Assembly (NCBI GenBank): GCA_003963365.1
Contig: RXJG01000004.1
Span: forward strand, 491,778 to 555,777
DNA length: 64,000 bases
Direction: 5' to 3'
From: Sphingobacteriales bacterium
Lineage (GTDB): Bacteria > Bacteroidota > Bacteroidia > Chitinophagales > Chitinophagaceae
The translations under genes were made by a program, and so were the position numbers. Position 1 is the first letter of the stretch, and the number at the start of each line of letters is the position of its first letter. Shown here in pieces: positions 54,467-63,849 of the stretch. The notes below the pieces were generated by a model. It did not search any database. It was not told the DNA's origin and saw nothing but the letters and a program-made list of their open reading frames with translations.

Positions 54467-54495
54467 TTGTTAATTGTTCAAAAGTTATATTTTTG
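54467..54495 (+). promoter_or_regulatory. Promoter of acpP
   Basis: TTG at 54467-54469 in CTTG, an 18-nt spacer, and TATTTTTG at 54488-54495, giving a short leader of about 22 nt to the acpP ATG. Confidence 0.65.
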
Positions 54496-54523
54496 CACCC
54501 TGTAACAACTAAATTTTAAGAAC

Positions 54524-54760
54524 ATGTCAGACATTGCAACAAGAGTAAAAAAGATCATTGTTGACAAATTAGGTGTTGAAGAATCAGAAGTAAACCCTGA
54601 AGCCTCTTTTACTAATGATTTGGGCGCCGATAGCCTCGACACCGTAGAATTGATTATGGAATTTGAAAAGGAATTTAATATTTCTATTCCTGATGAGCAA
54701 GCCGAAACCATCACCACCGTTGGCCAGGCTGTAGCTTACTTAGAAGAACACGCTAAGTAA
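54524..54760 (+). CDS. acpP: Acyl carrier protein
   Basis: Carries growing acyl chains on a 4'-phosphopantetheine arm during fatty-acid synthesis. The attachment Ser is Ser37 in [13 protein letters not shown]. The acidic four-helix protein (78 aa) is standard. First gene of the conserved acpP-fabF-rnc run; fabF follows after 36 nt. Confidence 0.97.
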   Translation: MSDIATRVKKIIVDKLGVEESEVNPEASFTNDLGADSLDTVELIMEFEKEFNISIPDEQAETITTVGQAVAYLEEHAK

Positions 54761-54796
54761 TTAACCACTACCACATTTTTCCAGGTAAATAATTTT

Positions 54797-56050
54797 ATGG
54801 AACTGAAAAGAGTAGTTGTAACCGGAATGGGTGCCCTGACACCAGTGGGTAACACTATGCCAGAATACTGGCAGGGGTTAATCAATGGAGTGTCAGGCGC
54901 CGATTTCATTACACTTTTTGATGTTTCAAAGTTTAAAACAAAGTTTGCCTGCGAATTAAAAAACTTTGAACCTACCAATTTCTTAGAAAAGAAAGATGCC
55001 CGTAAGCTTGACCGGTTTACACAAACTGCCCTCATAGTAAGTGATGAAGCAGTTAAAGATGCAGGCATTTCAAAGGACAATGTGAATACAGACAGGGTAG
55101 GAGTTATTTTTTCCAGTGGTATTGGAGGTATTGTAACCTTTCAACAGGAAGTGCTGGACTTTGGCAAAGGAGATGGAACTCCCCGCTTTAATCCTTTCTT
55201 TATTCCAAAAATGATTCTGGATATTGCTGCCGGACAAATTTCCATGCGGCATGGTTTCCGGGGTCCAAACTTCGCCGTAGTTTCCGCTTGTGCCTCTTCT
55301 ACTAACGGATTAATGGAAGCTTACAACCTCATTCGTTTGGGTAAAGCAAATATTATTTTAGCTGGTGGCAGCGAAAGTGTAATAAGTGAAGCAGGTGTTG
55401 GTGGTTTTAATGCAATGAAAGCATTGAGTGAAAGAAACGATGATCCCAAAACAGCCAGCCGCCCGTTTGATAAAGATAGGGATGGTTTTGTAATGGGCGA
55501 AGGAGCGGGTGTATTGGTTTTAGAAGAACTGGAACATGCTAAAGCAAGAGGCGCAAGAATTTATTGTGAGATCGCTGGTTGTGGAGCAACTGCGGATGCT
55601 CATCATTTAACAGCCCCTCATCCCGAAGGATTAGGTGCAAGAAATGTAATGATAGAAGCATTGAACGATGCGGGTATGAAACCGGAAGATATTGACTACA
55701 TTAATGTACACGGCACTTCAACTCCGTTAGGTGATATTGCTGAAACAAAAGCAATCCAGGCTGTATTTGGTGAACATGCTTATAATCTTAATATCAGCTC
55801 TACAAAAAGTATGACGGGTCACCTGTTAGGTGCTGCCGGGGCGATTGAAGCTATTGCCAGTATTAATGCAGTAGTGCATGATATTGTTCCCCCAACCATC
55901 AATCACTTTACGGATGATCCCGGTCTTGATCCTAAATTAAATTTCACATTTAATACTGCGCAGAAACGTACGGTAAGGGCAGCATTAAGTAATACTTTCG
56001 GGTTTGGCGGACACAATGCTTCCGTGATTGTAAAAAAATTCGTAGATTGA
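54797..56050 (+). CDS. fabF: Beta-ketoacyl-ACP synthase II
   Basis: Elongating condensing enzyme of type II fatty-acid synthesis; joins malonyl-ACP to acyl-ACP. The catalytic Cys is Cys165 in VVSACASSTNG; the two His lie in VHGTSTPLGD and KSMTGHLLGAAGAIEA. Length 417 aa is normal. Encoded between acpP and rnc, with the rnc start 3 nt after its stop. Confidence 0.97.
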   Translation: MELKRVVVTGMGALTPVGNTMPEYWQGLINGVSGADFITLFDVSKFKTKFACELKNFEPTNFLEKKDARKLDRFTQTALIVSDEAVKDAGISKDNVNTDRVGVIFSSGIGGIVTFQQEVLDFGKGDGTPRFNPFFIPKMILDIAAGQISMRHGFRGPNFAVVSACASSTNGLMEAYNLIRLGKANIILAGGSESVISEAGVGGFNAMKALSERNDDPKTASRPFDKDRDGFVMGEGAGVLVLEELEHAKARGARIYCEIAGCGATADAHHLTAPHPEGLGARNVMIEALNDAGMKPEDIDYINVHGTSTPLGDIAETKAIQAVFGEHAYNLNISSTKSMTGHLLGAAGAIEAIASINAVVHDIVPPTINHFTDDPGLDPKLNFTFNTAQKRTVRAALSNTFGFGGHNASVIVKKFVD

Positions 56051-56053
56051 TTC

Positions 56054-56761
56054 GTGGCCCAATCATTTTTACGTAAAATATTCTCATCTAAAGATTCTTT
56101 TGAAAAACAATTACGCAATATCATCGGATTTACTCCGGGAAATATTGAATTGTATAAAACTTCCCTTAGTCATCGTTCCGTTAAAGAAGGCAGCAATGAA
56201 AATAATGAACGCCTGGAATTTTTAGGCGATGCGGTACTGAGTGCCGTAGTGGCCGATTTCTTATTCAAAAAGTATCCATACAAAGGCGAAGGTTTTTTAA
56301 CCGAGATGCGCAGTAAGATGGTGAACCGTGCCACACTCAATGATGTTGCTGTGAAGATGGGGTTGAAGAAGATAACGCTCTACAATAAACAAGATAACTC
56401 ACTTAAGATATCCCAGATATTTGGTAATACCTTAGAAGCATTGATTGGCGCTGTGTACATTGATCTTGGTTATACAAAAACCAAGAAATGGATTATGAAG
56501 ACCATCATTGTTCCCCACATGTTTATGGACGACCTGGAGCAACTGGAGATCAATCATAAGAATAAATTATATGGCTGGGCAAATAAGAATGGTAAAGTAT
56601 TAGAGTTTGAAACATTAGATGAACGTTTTGAAAATGGCCGCCGTCTTTTTACCGTTGCAGCTGTGGTAGATGGAGAAAACCTTGCCGAAGGCAGAGCCTT
56701 CAATAAAAAAGACGCCAGCCAGATAGCTGCACAGCTGGCAGTGGAGAAATTGGGTCTTTAA
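56054..56761 (+). CDS. rnc: Ribonuclease III
   Basis: Double-strand-specific endoribonuclease for rRNA and mRNA processing. The catalytic signature NERLEFLGDAVLS is at 51-63; the second acidic site is in TLEALIGAVYID. A dsRNA-binding domain fills the C-terminal ~70 residues (ending KKDASQIAAQLAVEKLGL). Start is GTG at 56054, 3 nt after the fabF stop; no ATG lies nearby in frame. Length 235 aa is usual. Confidence 0.94.
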   Translation: MAQSFLRKIFSSKDSFEKQLRNIIGFTPGNIELYKTSLSHRSVKEGSNENNERLEFLGDAVLSAVVADFLFKKYPYKGEGFLTEMRSKMVNRATLNDVAVKMGLKKITLYNKQDNSLKISQIFGNTLEALIGAVYIDLGYTKTKKWIMKTIIVPHMFMDDLEQLEINHKNKLYGWANKNGKVLEFETLDERFENGRRLFTVAAVVDGENLAEGRAFNKKDASQIAAQLAVEKLGL

Positions 56762-56856
56762 CTTTCCCTTCAGATATTGTATTAAACTTTTATCCCTGGC
56801 CATGGTCTATCCTTTTGTATAAGAACTTAATTCTCGTAACCCTAAAAAGTATAGCC

Positions 56857-57162
56857 ATGAATATTAAATTTTTACTCTCAGGTTTAGTTGTGCTGCTGCT
56901 TAGTGTATCAGCTAACGCACAGTTTCGTAACAGTAATAATCATCATGAACGCCTGCGTATTGCACAGGGGGTACGTAATGGTAGCTTAACCCGTGGTGAA
57001 GCGATGCGGTTAAGATTACAGAATGCCAGGGTTAACCGTTATCAAAGACGGGCTGCAAGCGATGGTGTAATCACACCCCGCGAACAAAGAAGAGAAAGAA
57101 TGATGGAGCGCAGGTTGAACAGGCAAATATTTATTCAGAAACATGATTTTCAACGGAGATAA
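56857..57162 (+). CDS. Small secreted basic protein
   Basis: Function unknown. From ATG 56857 the product is 101 residues: a signal peptide (ends SVSANAQ), then a strongly basic helical region with ERLRIAQGVRNGSLTRGEAMRLRLQ and ASDGVITPREQRRERMMERR. The 'GVRNGSLTRGEA ... ASDGVITPRE' pattern looks like two EF-hand-like helix-loop-helix turns without calcium ligands and recurs in Bacteroidota secreted proteins. An open ATG at 56815 would add 14 residues before the signal peptide. Followed by a strong terminator. Confidence 0.8.
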   Translation: MNIKFLLSGLVVLLLSVSANAQFRNSNNHHERLRIAQGVRNGSLTRGEAMRLRLQNARVNRYQRRAASDGVITPREQRRERMMERRLNRQIFIQKHDFQRR

Positions 57163-57208
57163 TTTTTTATCGTCAGTTGGTTTTTAAAGGTTAATACAAA
57201 CGGTTAAG

Positions 57209-57233
57209 GGCAATGCGATCGCATTGCCTTTTT
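57209..57233 (+). terminator. Intrinsic terminator after the small basic protein
   Basis: GGCAATGC and GCATTGCC around GATC form a perfect palindromic stem at 57209-57228, followed by five T. Confidence 0.9.
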
Positions 57234-57308
57234 AGTTTTTCAGCATCCACTAAACTCAGGCAGAGAAGAAAAACTAAAGTATAAACTTCTTGTGCTTAAC
57301 TTCATCAT

Positions 57309-57911
57309 ATGAACCTCCTGCAATGGATTGCCTATACCGGAATATTTGTATTTGCCCTTACCGGTGCATTTAAAGCAAGAACATTTAAGATGGATATTTT
57401 TGGTGGTATGGTGCTGGCATTTGTTACCGCTTATGGAGGTGGTACGCTGAGAGATCTGCTGATTGGTGTTAAACCGGTAAATTGGGTAAATGATAATGTG
57501 GCGTTAGCTTTAGTGTTTGCGGGAACAATCTTTACTTTTTTGCTGAAGCAAAATGTAACTCGTTTTAAGCGAACAATTTTTTATACCGATGCAATAGGAA
57601 TAGGTTTATTTACTGCCGCCGGAATTGAAGTGAGTTTACGAAATGGTTTGAATGAAATGTATTCACTGGTAATGGGTGTTATTACAGCAACTTTTGGCGG
57701 GTTGATAGCAGACATTTTATGTAATTCAGTTCCTAATCTTTTAAAACGTGGTGAACTATATGCCACCGCCTGTGCAGTTGGTGGTGCAGTTTATTTATTA
57801 TTGAAAAGAATTCCCCTGGAGTATAATTTCAATTTATTTATTTGTATACTGGTAGTAGTGGGGATAAGAATTTATTCTAAACGAAAACGCTTAACGTTGC
57901 CGGAGATTTAA
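57309..57911 (+). CDS. TRIC/YicG-type membrane channel family protein
   Basis: Seven-helix membrane protein of the bacterial TRIC/UPF0126 family; members are cation channels, and E. coli YicG has been linked to glycine transport. The tandem glycine-rich signature appears twice: [23 protein letters not shown] and [19 protein letters not shown]. Length 200 aa is normal. Its stop codon overlaps the stop codon of the convergent B12-binding gene (shared TTAA). Confidence 0.9.
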   Translation: MNLLQWIAYTGIFVFALTGAFKARTFKMDIFGGMVLAFVTAYGGGTLRDLLIGVKPVNWVNDNVALALVFAGTIFTFLLKQNVTRFKRTIFYTDAIGIGLFTAAGIEVSLRNGLNEMYSLVMGVITATFGGLIADILCNSVPNLLKRGELYATACAVGGAVYLLLKRIPLEYNFNLFICILVVVGIRIYSKRKRLTLPEI

Positions 57912-58315
57912 AAATTACGATGTTCTTTTACCCAACTGCCAATATAATTGGCTATTTCATGTGTATTAGTGCCGGGGTGAAATAATTTACCCACGCCCAA
58001 ATCATTTAACTGTTTAATATCATCATCCGGAATAATACCGCCCCCGGTAAGCAGTACATCATTCATCCCTTTTTCTTTCATCAATGAAATAACTTTTGGA
58101 AATACTGTCATATGTGCTCCGCTTAATATGCTGATGCCAATAGCATCTACATCTTCCTGCAGGGCAGCATTTACCACCATCTCCGGTGTTTGACGAAGAC
58201 CCGTATAAATTACTTCCATACCTGCATCCCGCAGGGCAGTGGCAATTACTTTGGCGCCACGGTCGTGACCATCTAACCCCACCTTAGCAACTAATACTCT
58301 TAAAGGCCTGCTCAT
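57908..58315 (-). CDS. Cobalamin-binding subunit of methylmalonyl-CoA mutase type
   Basis: A free-standing B12-binding domain (135 aa), the size of a separate small subunit of acyl-CoA mutases. The signature D-x-H-x-x-G is DGHDRG (15-20), with the later SGAH and GGGI elements. The catalytic large subunit is not in the window, so the partner (methylmalonyl- or isobutyryl-CoA mutase) is inferred. Together with nrdJ it shows that the cell uses cobalamin. Confidence 0.92.
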   Translation of the reverse strand: MSRPLRVLVAKVGLDGHDRGAKVIATALRDAGMEVIYTGLRQTPEMVVNAALQEDVDAIGISILSGAHMTVFPKVISLMKEKGMNDVLLTGGGIIPDDDIKQLNDLGVGKLFHPGTNTHEIANYIGSWVKEHRNF

Positions 58316-58349
58316 AAAAAATTTTTATACTGTAAAGTTAAGCAATCCG

Positions 58350-59894
58350 CTAACGTATAAACTCGTGTTTCATTTTAAAAATCCCTGCCTCTATTAACCT
58401 GTTTAGTGAGTCATTACCATTTTCAAATAGAACAAATTTCATCCCGTTCTCCCTGAACAACGGAATATTCAATGAATCTTTTACCGTCATTTTTTCAAAC
58501 TGCTGAAAAACCACATCATCCTTTCCGGGTATGTGATGCCCCACCAGCAACAGGTTTTTTATATTGTATTTATCCGGCATCCAAAAAAGAAAAGAAGCAT
58601 TATCGCTGTACACTTCGGGAAGTTTAAAATCCCTGCCATAATAATTTAAAGCACCTGCAGAAAAATAACCTCTGCAATAAATCATTGTTTTATCTCTTTG
58701 CTCTTTTGGTAAACTGTAATAAACTTCAGAAGCTTTTTGTGTCATCTCTCTCCAGCCGATCATGTCAGCAAAATCCTGTGTCAACGGATGATGTTTATGA
58801 TCTTCCCATATAAATGAACCAGTTTTATTTAACCCTGTTTTCTCGTAGTATTTTGCTAATTGTTCTGGCTTGGCTAAAGGCATGATTAATGGTAAAGCAA
58901 ATAAACCTAATATTATTACATAAGTAACTAAAGCAATTCTTAGCCAAATGATTTTTTGCGTAAACTTTTCAATGTTGTATGCACCAAACGCAAATAAAAC
59001 CGGGTAAGCTCCCAAAGCATAATAATCTTTTCCTCTTAATACAATCAGTAAAATAATCACAGCGAAATAAGCCCATCCAATAAACCGGAAAGTTTTTTCA
59101 TTCTTATTAAAGAGTACAAACCACAACCCGGCTAACCATACAAATACCAGTGGAAGATTCATCATAAACTGACTAATGATAAAACTAATGCTGCTGTTGT
59201 ATTGTAGTTGCTCTTCCTGTAATTCCTTCATATGGGTTACAATAGGAAAACGATGATTGTATTGCCATAAAATATTGGGCAGAAAAATCAGTAAGCCGAT
59301 TATCGCTGCAAAATAAAAATGTTTGTTAGAGAATATTTTTCGCTGCTTAGTAAGCAATAATCCAATAAGTAAACTCAATCCAAAGAAAGCAACTGAATAT
59401 TTACTCATCATTCCAAGCCCTGCTGAAATACTAAATACATAAAGCCATTTATTTTGATTTGTTTGTACGTAGCAGATTAATCCATACGCCATCAACGTCC
59501 AAAAAAAACAATCCAAAAAACCGGGCTGAAAGAGAAAGAACAATAATTGATAGCCACAAATTACAAACGGTAACCATCCTAACAAAATAGCAAACACCCG
59601 CCCACCTAATGAAACAATTATATTGGCCACTAACAAAAAAGTAAAAACACCAAATAAGTCAGGCCAGAACTTTACCCAAAAAATTCCTCCGCCAAATAAA
59701 TTAGTCAGCCAGGCAAACACACTTAGCAGAGGAGGAACTTCCATAAATCCCCATGCCATATGATTTCCTTCGGCTAAATACAGGTATTCATCCCGGTGCG
59801 GCTGGTAATAACTGTTTTGTAAAAGATAAGGCAGAATAAATTTTATAATGGCTAGCAGCAATATCAACCGCTGAAATTTTTTGGTCTGTTGCAT
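58350..59894 (-). CDS. GT39-type (ArnT/PMT-like) membrane glycosyltransferase
   Basis: Integral membrane transferase that would move a sugar from a polyprenyl-phosphate donor to an envelope acceptor. The catalytic loop after helix 1 contains YYQPHRDEYLYLAEG with the Asp-Glu pair. Around a dozen membrane helices fill the first ~350 residues, and a periplasmic C-terminal domain (about 355-514) follows. Length 514 aa is typical. The sugar and acceptor are unknown. Its start is divergent from the caspase-TPR gene. Confidence 0.87.
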   Translation of the reverse strand: MQQTKKFQRLILLLAIIKFILPYLLQNSYYQPHRDEYLYLAEGNHMAWGFMEVPPLLSVFAWLTNLFGGGIFWVKFWPDLFGVFTFLLVANIIVSLGGRVFAILLGWLPFVICGYQLLFFLFQPGFLDCFFWTLMAYGLICYVQTNQNKWLYVFSISAGLGMMSKYSVAFFGLSLLIGLLLTKQRKIFSNKHFYFAAIIGLLIFLPNILWQYNHRFPIVTHMKELQEEQLQYNSSISFIISQFMMNLPLVFVWLAGLWFVLFNKNEKTFRFIGWAYFAVIILLIVLRGKDYYALGAYPVLFAFGAYNIEKFTQKIIWLRIALVTYVIILGLFALPLIMPLAKPEQLAKYYEKTGLNKTGSFIWEDHKHHPLTQDFADMIGWREMTQKASEVYYSLPKEQRDKTMIYCRGYFSAGALNYYGRDFKLPEVYSDNASFLFWMPDKYNIKNLLLVGHHIPGKDDVVFQQFEKMTVKDSLNIPLFRENGMKFVLFENGNDSLNRLIEAGIFKMKHEFIR

Positions 59895-59999
59895 TTGTAT
59901 CTAAGATAGATATTTCCTGATAATGACTGATAGTATAGAGTAAAAACCATGGATAAGGAAGGGATACTGTCAATAATCAGGATGTGATTAGCAAAATCG

Positions 60000-60062
60000 T
60001 ACAAAATTTTGTAAATACCCGCTGATGGGTATTTATTTATTCAATAACAATAAATAAATTTA
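60000..60062 (+). promoter_or_regulatory. Three overlapping palindromes and candidate promoter before the caspase-TPR gene
   Basis: Perfect inverted repeats in series: TACAAAATTTTGTA (60000-60013), TAAATACCC-N6-GGGTATTTA (60012-60035), and ATTTATTTATT-N7-AATAAATAAAT (60031-60059). A possible promoter reads TTTA (60032-60035), 19 nt, TAAATTTA (60055-60062), one base off TAnnTTTG. The ATG follows at 60081. Confidence 0.65.
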
Positions 60063-60080
60063 GGTACACATTTCCAGCAC

Positions 60081-63000
60081 ATGCGTTACCTGCAGGTTCT
60101 ATACGGTATTATTATAGTATTAAGTTCACTTAATAATTGTTGGGGTCAGCCTGCTACAAGAAGTACGGTAATAGAAGAAAAAGGAGTACCCAATCAAAAT
60201 AATTATTCCGGAACCACTTATGCCATTATTGTTGGCATATCTAATTATCGTTATCTTAAATCGTTGACCTACGCTGATAAAGATGCAGAGTTATTTAAGG
60301 AGTTTTTAATGTCTCCATCCGGCGGTAATGTAAAGGATTCAAATATCATCCTGGTACTAAATGAAGAGGCTACAGATTCATATATCTACAACTTTGTATT
60401 AGCAAAATGGATTTCAGAGAAAAAAATTAAAGCTAATGACAGGTTATTCATATATTTTTCGGGGCATGGTGATGCAAGAGATAACAGGGAGTATAATTTA
60501 CTCACGACTAATACAGTACCAGATAATAATGGCTATAGGGCTACTCCTCACTTAAGAATGAATGAGTTAAAGAATACAATTTCAGATTTAACTAAGGAGG
60601 GTATAAAAGTAATTTTAATTATAGATGCATGCCGTACTTCTGATGTTCCCAAGCCTGGTACGGATAATTTTAACGGAATTACTGAGCAACGAGCTGGTGA
60701 GATTTTAATATTATCAGCCAGCGGTGGACAAAAATCAATTGAAGACAAGAGTATTGGAAATGGTCACGGATTATTTACCTGGAATTTAATTGATGGATTA
60801 AATGGGCGAGCAGATGCTGAACTGCTGGGTAATAAAGATGGAGTTGTTACTTATGGCGAACTGGGTACATGGTTAAAAATAACAGTGGCCTCAATAGCCA
60901 ATAACAAATACCACAGTGAACAAGTCCCGACTTTTTATGATATAGAGTCACAATTTCCATTGGCGAAAGTTGACAGTTCTTATTACAGCAAATGGATGCT
61001 GGCAAAAGCACTGAATTCAGGAATAGGAAACGATATAGCTAAAAATGATTATAATACTGCCGGAAAAAAAAGTGTTGGTGGCAAAATTGATTCTTCAGCA
61101 TTACTCGTTTATAATGAATTTCTAAAAGCCATTAAAAAAAATAAGCTTACTGGTTCAGGGTCGGCAGAAATGTTTTACGACTCATTACAAAATAAATATC
61201 CAGGTGAAGATGTTACCAATGATGCCCGTTACCAGTTAGCGTCTGCTTTCATTGACTTTGGGCAGGAAAAAATAAACCTGCATGTTAGTGGAAGGGAAAA
61301 TAAACGGACTGTTGAAACATTAAAAAGCCAGATTGCAGGAGAAAAGGAAAATTCTGTTTTGAGTGAGTCTGTACTGCGAATGGAAAGAGTAGTGAATGAA
61401 AAGTTTACCCAGGCAGGTTATTTAATGGAGAAAGGTATTAACCTGCTTAAGAACAGTAATCCCGGTTATTTAAACAGGTTAAGGGCAAAGGCGAAATTTT
61501 TAAAAGCAAAAGGTTATTATGAAGCTGAGCCCGGCAATTTATTAACCCTGGACGAAGCAACAAAAATGGCGTATGAAGCAAGAACTATAGATCCGGATGC
61601 AGCGTATATTAATTACCTGCTGGGTTTGTTGTTAGCGCTGGATTATAAAACGGATAGTGCTTTTTATTACGAACATTTGGCTTCAATACAGGCACCTAAC
61701 TGGGCTTACCCACTTAATCAGTTGGGAAGAGATTTTGAAAAAAGATATCAATATGATTCTGCCATTACCTATTACCGGAAAGCAATAGAAACTGATTATA
61801 ATTTTACTGACAGTTATAATAATCTCGCCATTGTATTCAAAGGAATCGGTCAATATGATTCTGCTGAAACATACTGCCGCCGTGGAATTAAAGTTGATCC
61901 TGGTTATGTATACCTGTATTGCAACCTGGCTGATGTAATGCGGGAAACAAAACGATATGATTCAGCTGAAGTTATTTACAAAAAAGCCATTGCCATTAGT
62001 CCCAGATATATTTATCCTTACAACAACCTTGGAATTAGTTTTGACAATCAGCATCAATATGATTCGGCAGTGAAATATTATAAACTTGCGCTGGACATTG
62101 ATCCTGATTACAGTTATACTTTAAGTAACCTCGGTAGTGTATACCGGGATATTACTAAATATGATTCTGCTTATAAATACTTTAATAAAGCCATATCACT
62201 AAGCCCCAATTCTGCTTATGATCTAAATGGCATGGGTATTGTTTTTTATAACCAGAAAAAATATGACTCCGCCATTATGTATTATCAAAAAGCATTTTTG
62301 GCTGATTCAAATTATCATTATGCCCTTTTTAATATGGGCCTTGTTTATTACAGCAAAGGTAACTACGACTCATCAAAATATTTTCATCAACAAGCCGTTG
62401 CTCTGAATCCGGCATATGTAAATGCGTATAATTATTTAGGCCTGTGCAGTGAGAAACTAAATCAGCCGGATACCGCAATTGCATATTACAGGAAAGCAAT
62501 TGCAGTGAATAAAGATTATTACTATGCTTATTATAACCTGGGGTACTTATATTTTACATTAGGGAAATTTGATTCAGCACAAACCAATTTTTTTAAATCA
62601 ATTGCCATAAACCAAACATATGCAGCTGCCTACAACTCATTGGGGTTAAACTATGAAAGTATGGGGAAAAAAGATTCGGCTTTGTTTTATTACCGCAAAG
62701 CAGTTGATATTGATGCGAAATACGCTTTTGGTTATTATAATATCGGATACATTCATGAAGGATTAAAAAACTATGATTCTGCTATCATTTATTACCAAAA
62801 AGCCGCATCAGTTAACCCTACTTATACAGAAGCTTTTAATTCAATGGGGTTAGTTTTTGAAAAAATAAAAAAGTATGATTCAGCTGTGGTAAGCTTTAAA
62901 AAGGCTATTGGTACAGACAATAATTATTCTTATGCCTATTATAACCTGGGCCGATTGTCTTATACCAAGGGTAGTTATGATACTGCCCGTACTTTTTTCA

Positions 63001-63845
63001 GGAAATCAGTTGAATTGGATCCGCTATATTCAGATAGTTACAATTATTTGGGCCTGATTTGCAATAATAAAAAGTTGTATGATTCTGCCATAATTTATTA
63101 CCGGAAAGCACTAACTGGAAGATCTCCGCAGTTAACTGTTGCCAATAATAATATTGGGAATGCTTATCAGCAATTGAAAAAATATGATTCTTCAATTATT
63201 TATTTAAAAAAATCTATAAACTATGATCCATTATATTCAACCGCTTATTATAATCTTGCCTATTCATATGAACTCTTTTATAAGCCCGACTCTGCCATTT
63301 TTTATTATAAAAAGTACCTGGCTTTGAACCCTGAATTTTACAATAGCAATTATTATATTGCAGAATTGTATGAAAGACTTGGTGCTACAGATTCTGCATT
63401 AACTTACTATAAATTATATTTCGGGAGGACTGATAATTTAGTAACAGCCGGTAATATAGCTGCTATTTATTACAACCGTAAGGACTATGATTCTGCCATT
63501 TATTACTACGAAAAGATTTATACTTATTATAAAGATTCTTCCAATGAAACTGCGTTGGAGCGGTTAGCTTATTCTTATATCAGAAAAAATAATTTCGGGA
63601 AAGGCCTGTTTTATTTTAATACAGCCGACAGGGTATATCATGATGCAAATTCAAAGTATAATCTATGCTGTTACTATAGTTTAACTGGAGATAAAGCGAA
63701 AGCCCTTTATTATTTTGAAGAGGCGTTAAAAAACAACTTCACCAATTTTGATCATATTCAAAAAGACAAGGACCTTGATCCCATCCGGCAGGAAACAAGG
63801 TTTAGTGAATTGTTGAAACAATATTTCCCTGATAAATACAAGTAG
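60081..63845 (+). CDS. Exported caspase (peptidase C14-like) protein with about 18 TPR repeats
   Basis: Large 1254-residue protein. A signal peptide (ends NNCWGQ) suggests export. The caspase-like domain (about 45-300) opens YAIIVGISNYRYLKSLTYADKDAE and has the dyad His129 in FSGHG and Cys184 in IDACRT, as in metacaspase/paracaspase-type enzymes. After a helical linker (about 310-510), ~18 tetratricopeptide repeats of 34 residues follow, each with a YDSAIxYY-like core, giving a long superhelical binding scaffold. The target is unknown. Regulated from a palindrome-rich promoter. Its stop is 4 nt from the end of gltX. Confidence 0.93.
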   Translation: MRYLQVLYGIIIVLSSLNNCWGQPATRSTVIEEKGVPNQNNYSGTTYAIIVGISNYRYLKSLTYADKDAELFKEFLMSPSGGNVKDSNIILVLNEEATDSYIYNFVLAKWISEKKIKANDRLFIYFSGHGDARDNREYNLLTTNTVPDNNGYRATPHLRMNELKNTISDLTKEGIKVILIIDACRTSDVPKPGTDNFNGITEQRAGEILILSASGGQKSIEDKSIGNGHGLFTWNLIDGLNGRADAELLGNKDGVVTYGELGTWLKITVASIANNKYHSEQVPTFYDIESQFPLAKVDSSYYSKWMLAKALNSGIGNDIAKNDYNTAGKKSVGGKIDSSALLVYNEFLKAIKKNKLTGSGSAEMFYDSLQNKYPGEDVTNDARYQLASAFIDFGQEKINLHVSGRENKRTVETLKSQIAGEKENSVLSESVLRMERVVNEKFTQAGYLMEKGINLLKNSNPGYLNRLRAKAKFLKAKGYYEAEPGNLLTLDEATKMAYEARTIDPDAAYINYLLGLLLALDYKTDSAFYYEHLASIQAPNWAYPLNQLGRDFEKRYQYDSAITYYRKAIETDYNFTDSYNNLAIVFKGIGQYDSAETYCRRGIKVDPGYVYLYCNLADVMRETKRYDSAEVIYKKAIAISPRYIYPYNNLGISFDNQHQYDSAVKYYKLALDIDPDYSYTLSNLGSVYRDITKYDSAYKYFNKAISLSPNSAYDLNGMGIVFYNQKKYDSAIMYYQKAFLADSNYHYALFNMGLVYYSKGNYDSSKYFHQQAVALNPAYVNAYNYLGLCSEKLNQPDTAIAYYRKAIAVNKDYYYAYYNLGYLYFTLGKFDSAQTNFFKSIAINQTYAAAYNSLGLNYESMGKKDSALFYYRKAVDIDAKYAFGYYNIGYIHEGLKNYDSAIIYYQKAASVNPTYTEAFNSMGLVFEKIKKYDSAVVSFKKAIGTDNNYSYAYYNLGRLSYTKGSYDTARTFFRKSVELDPLYSDSYNYLGLICNNKKLYDSAIIYYRKALTGRSPQLTVANNNIGNAYQQLKKYDSSIIYLKKSINYDPLYSTAYYNLAYSYELFYKPDSAIFYYKKYLALNPEFYNSNYYIAELYERLGATDSALTYYKLYFGRTDNLVTAGNIAAIYYNRKDYDSAIYYYEKIYTYYKDSSNETALERLAYSYIRKNNFGKGLFYFNTADRVYHDANSKYNLCCYYSLTGDKAKALYYFEEALKNNFTNFDHIQKDKDLDPIRQETRFSELLKQYFPDKYK

Positions 63846-63849
63846 TGTA

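Noticed and set aside
61740..63540. Regular DNA repeats in the caspase-TPR gene as a CRISPR-like or satellite array
   Set aside because: The ~102-nt period equals 34 codons, the frame is open throughout, and changes follow protein constraints, so this is a TPR array.
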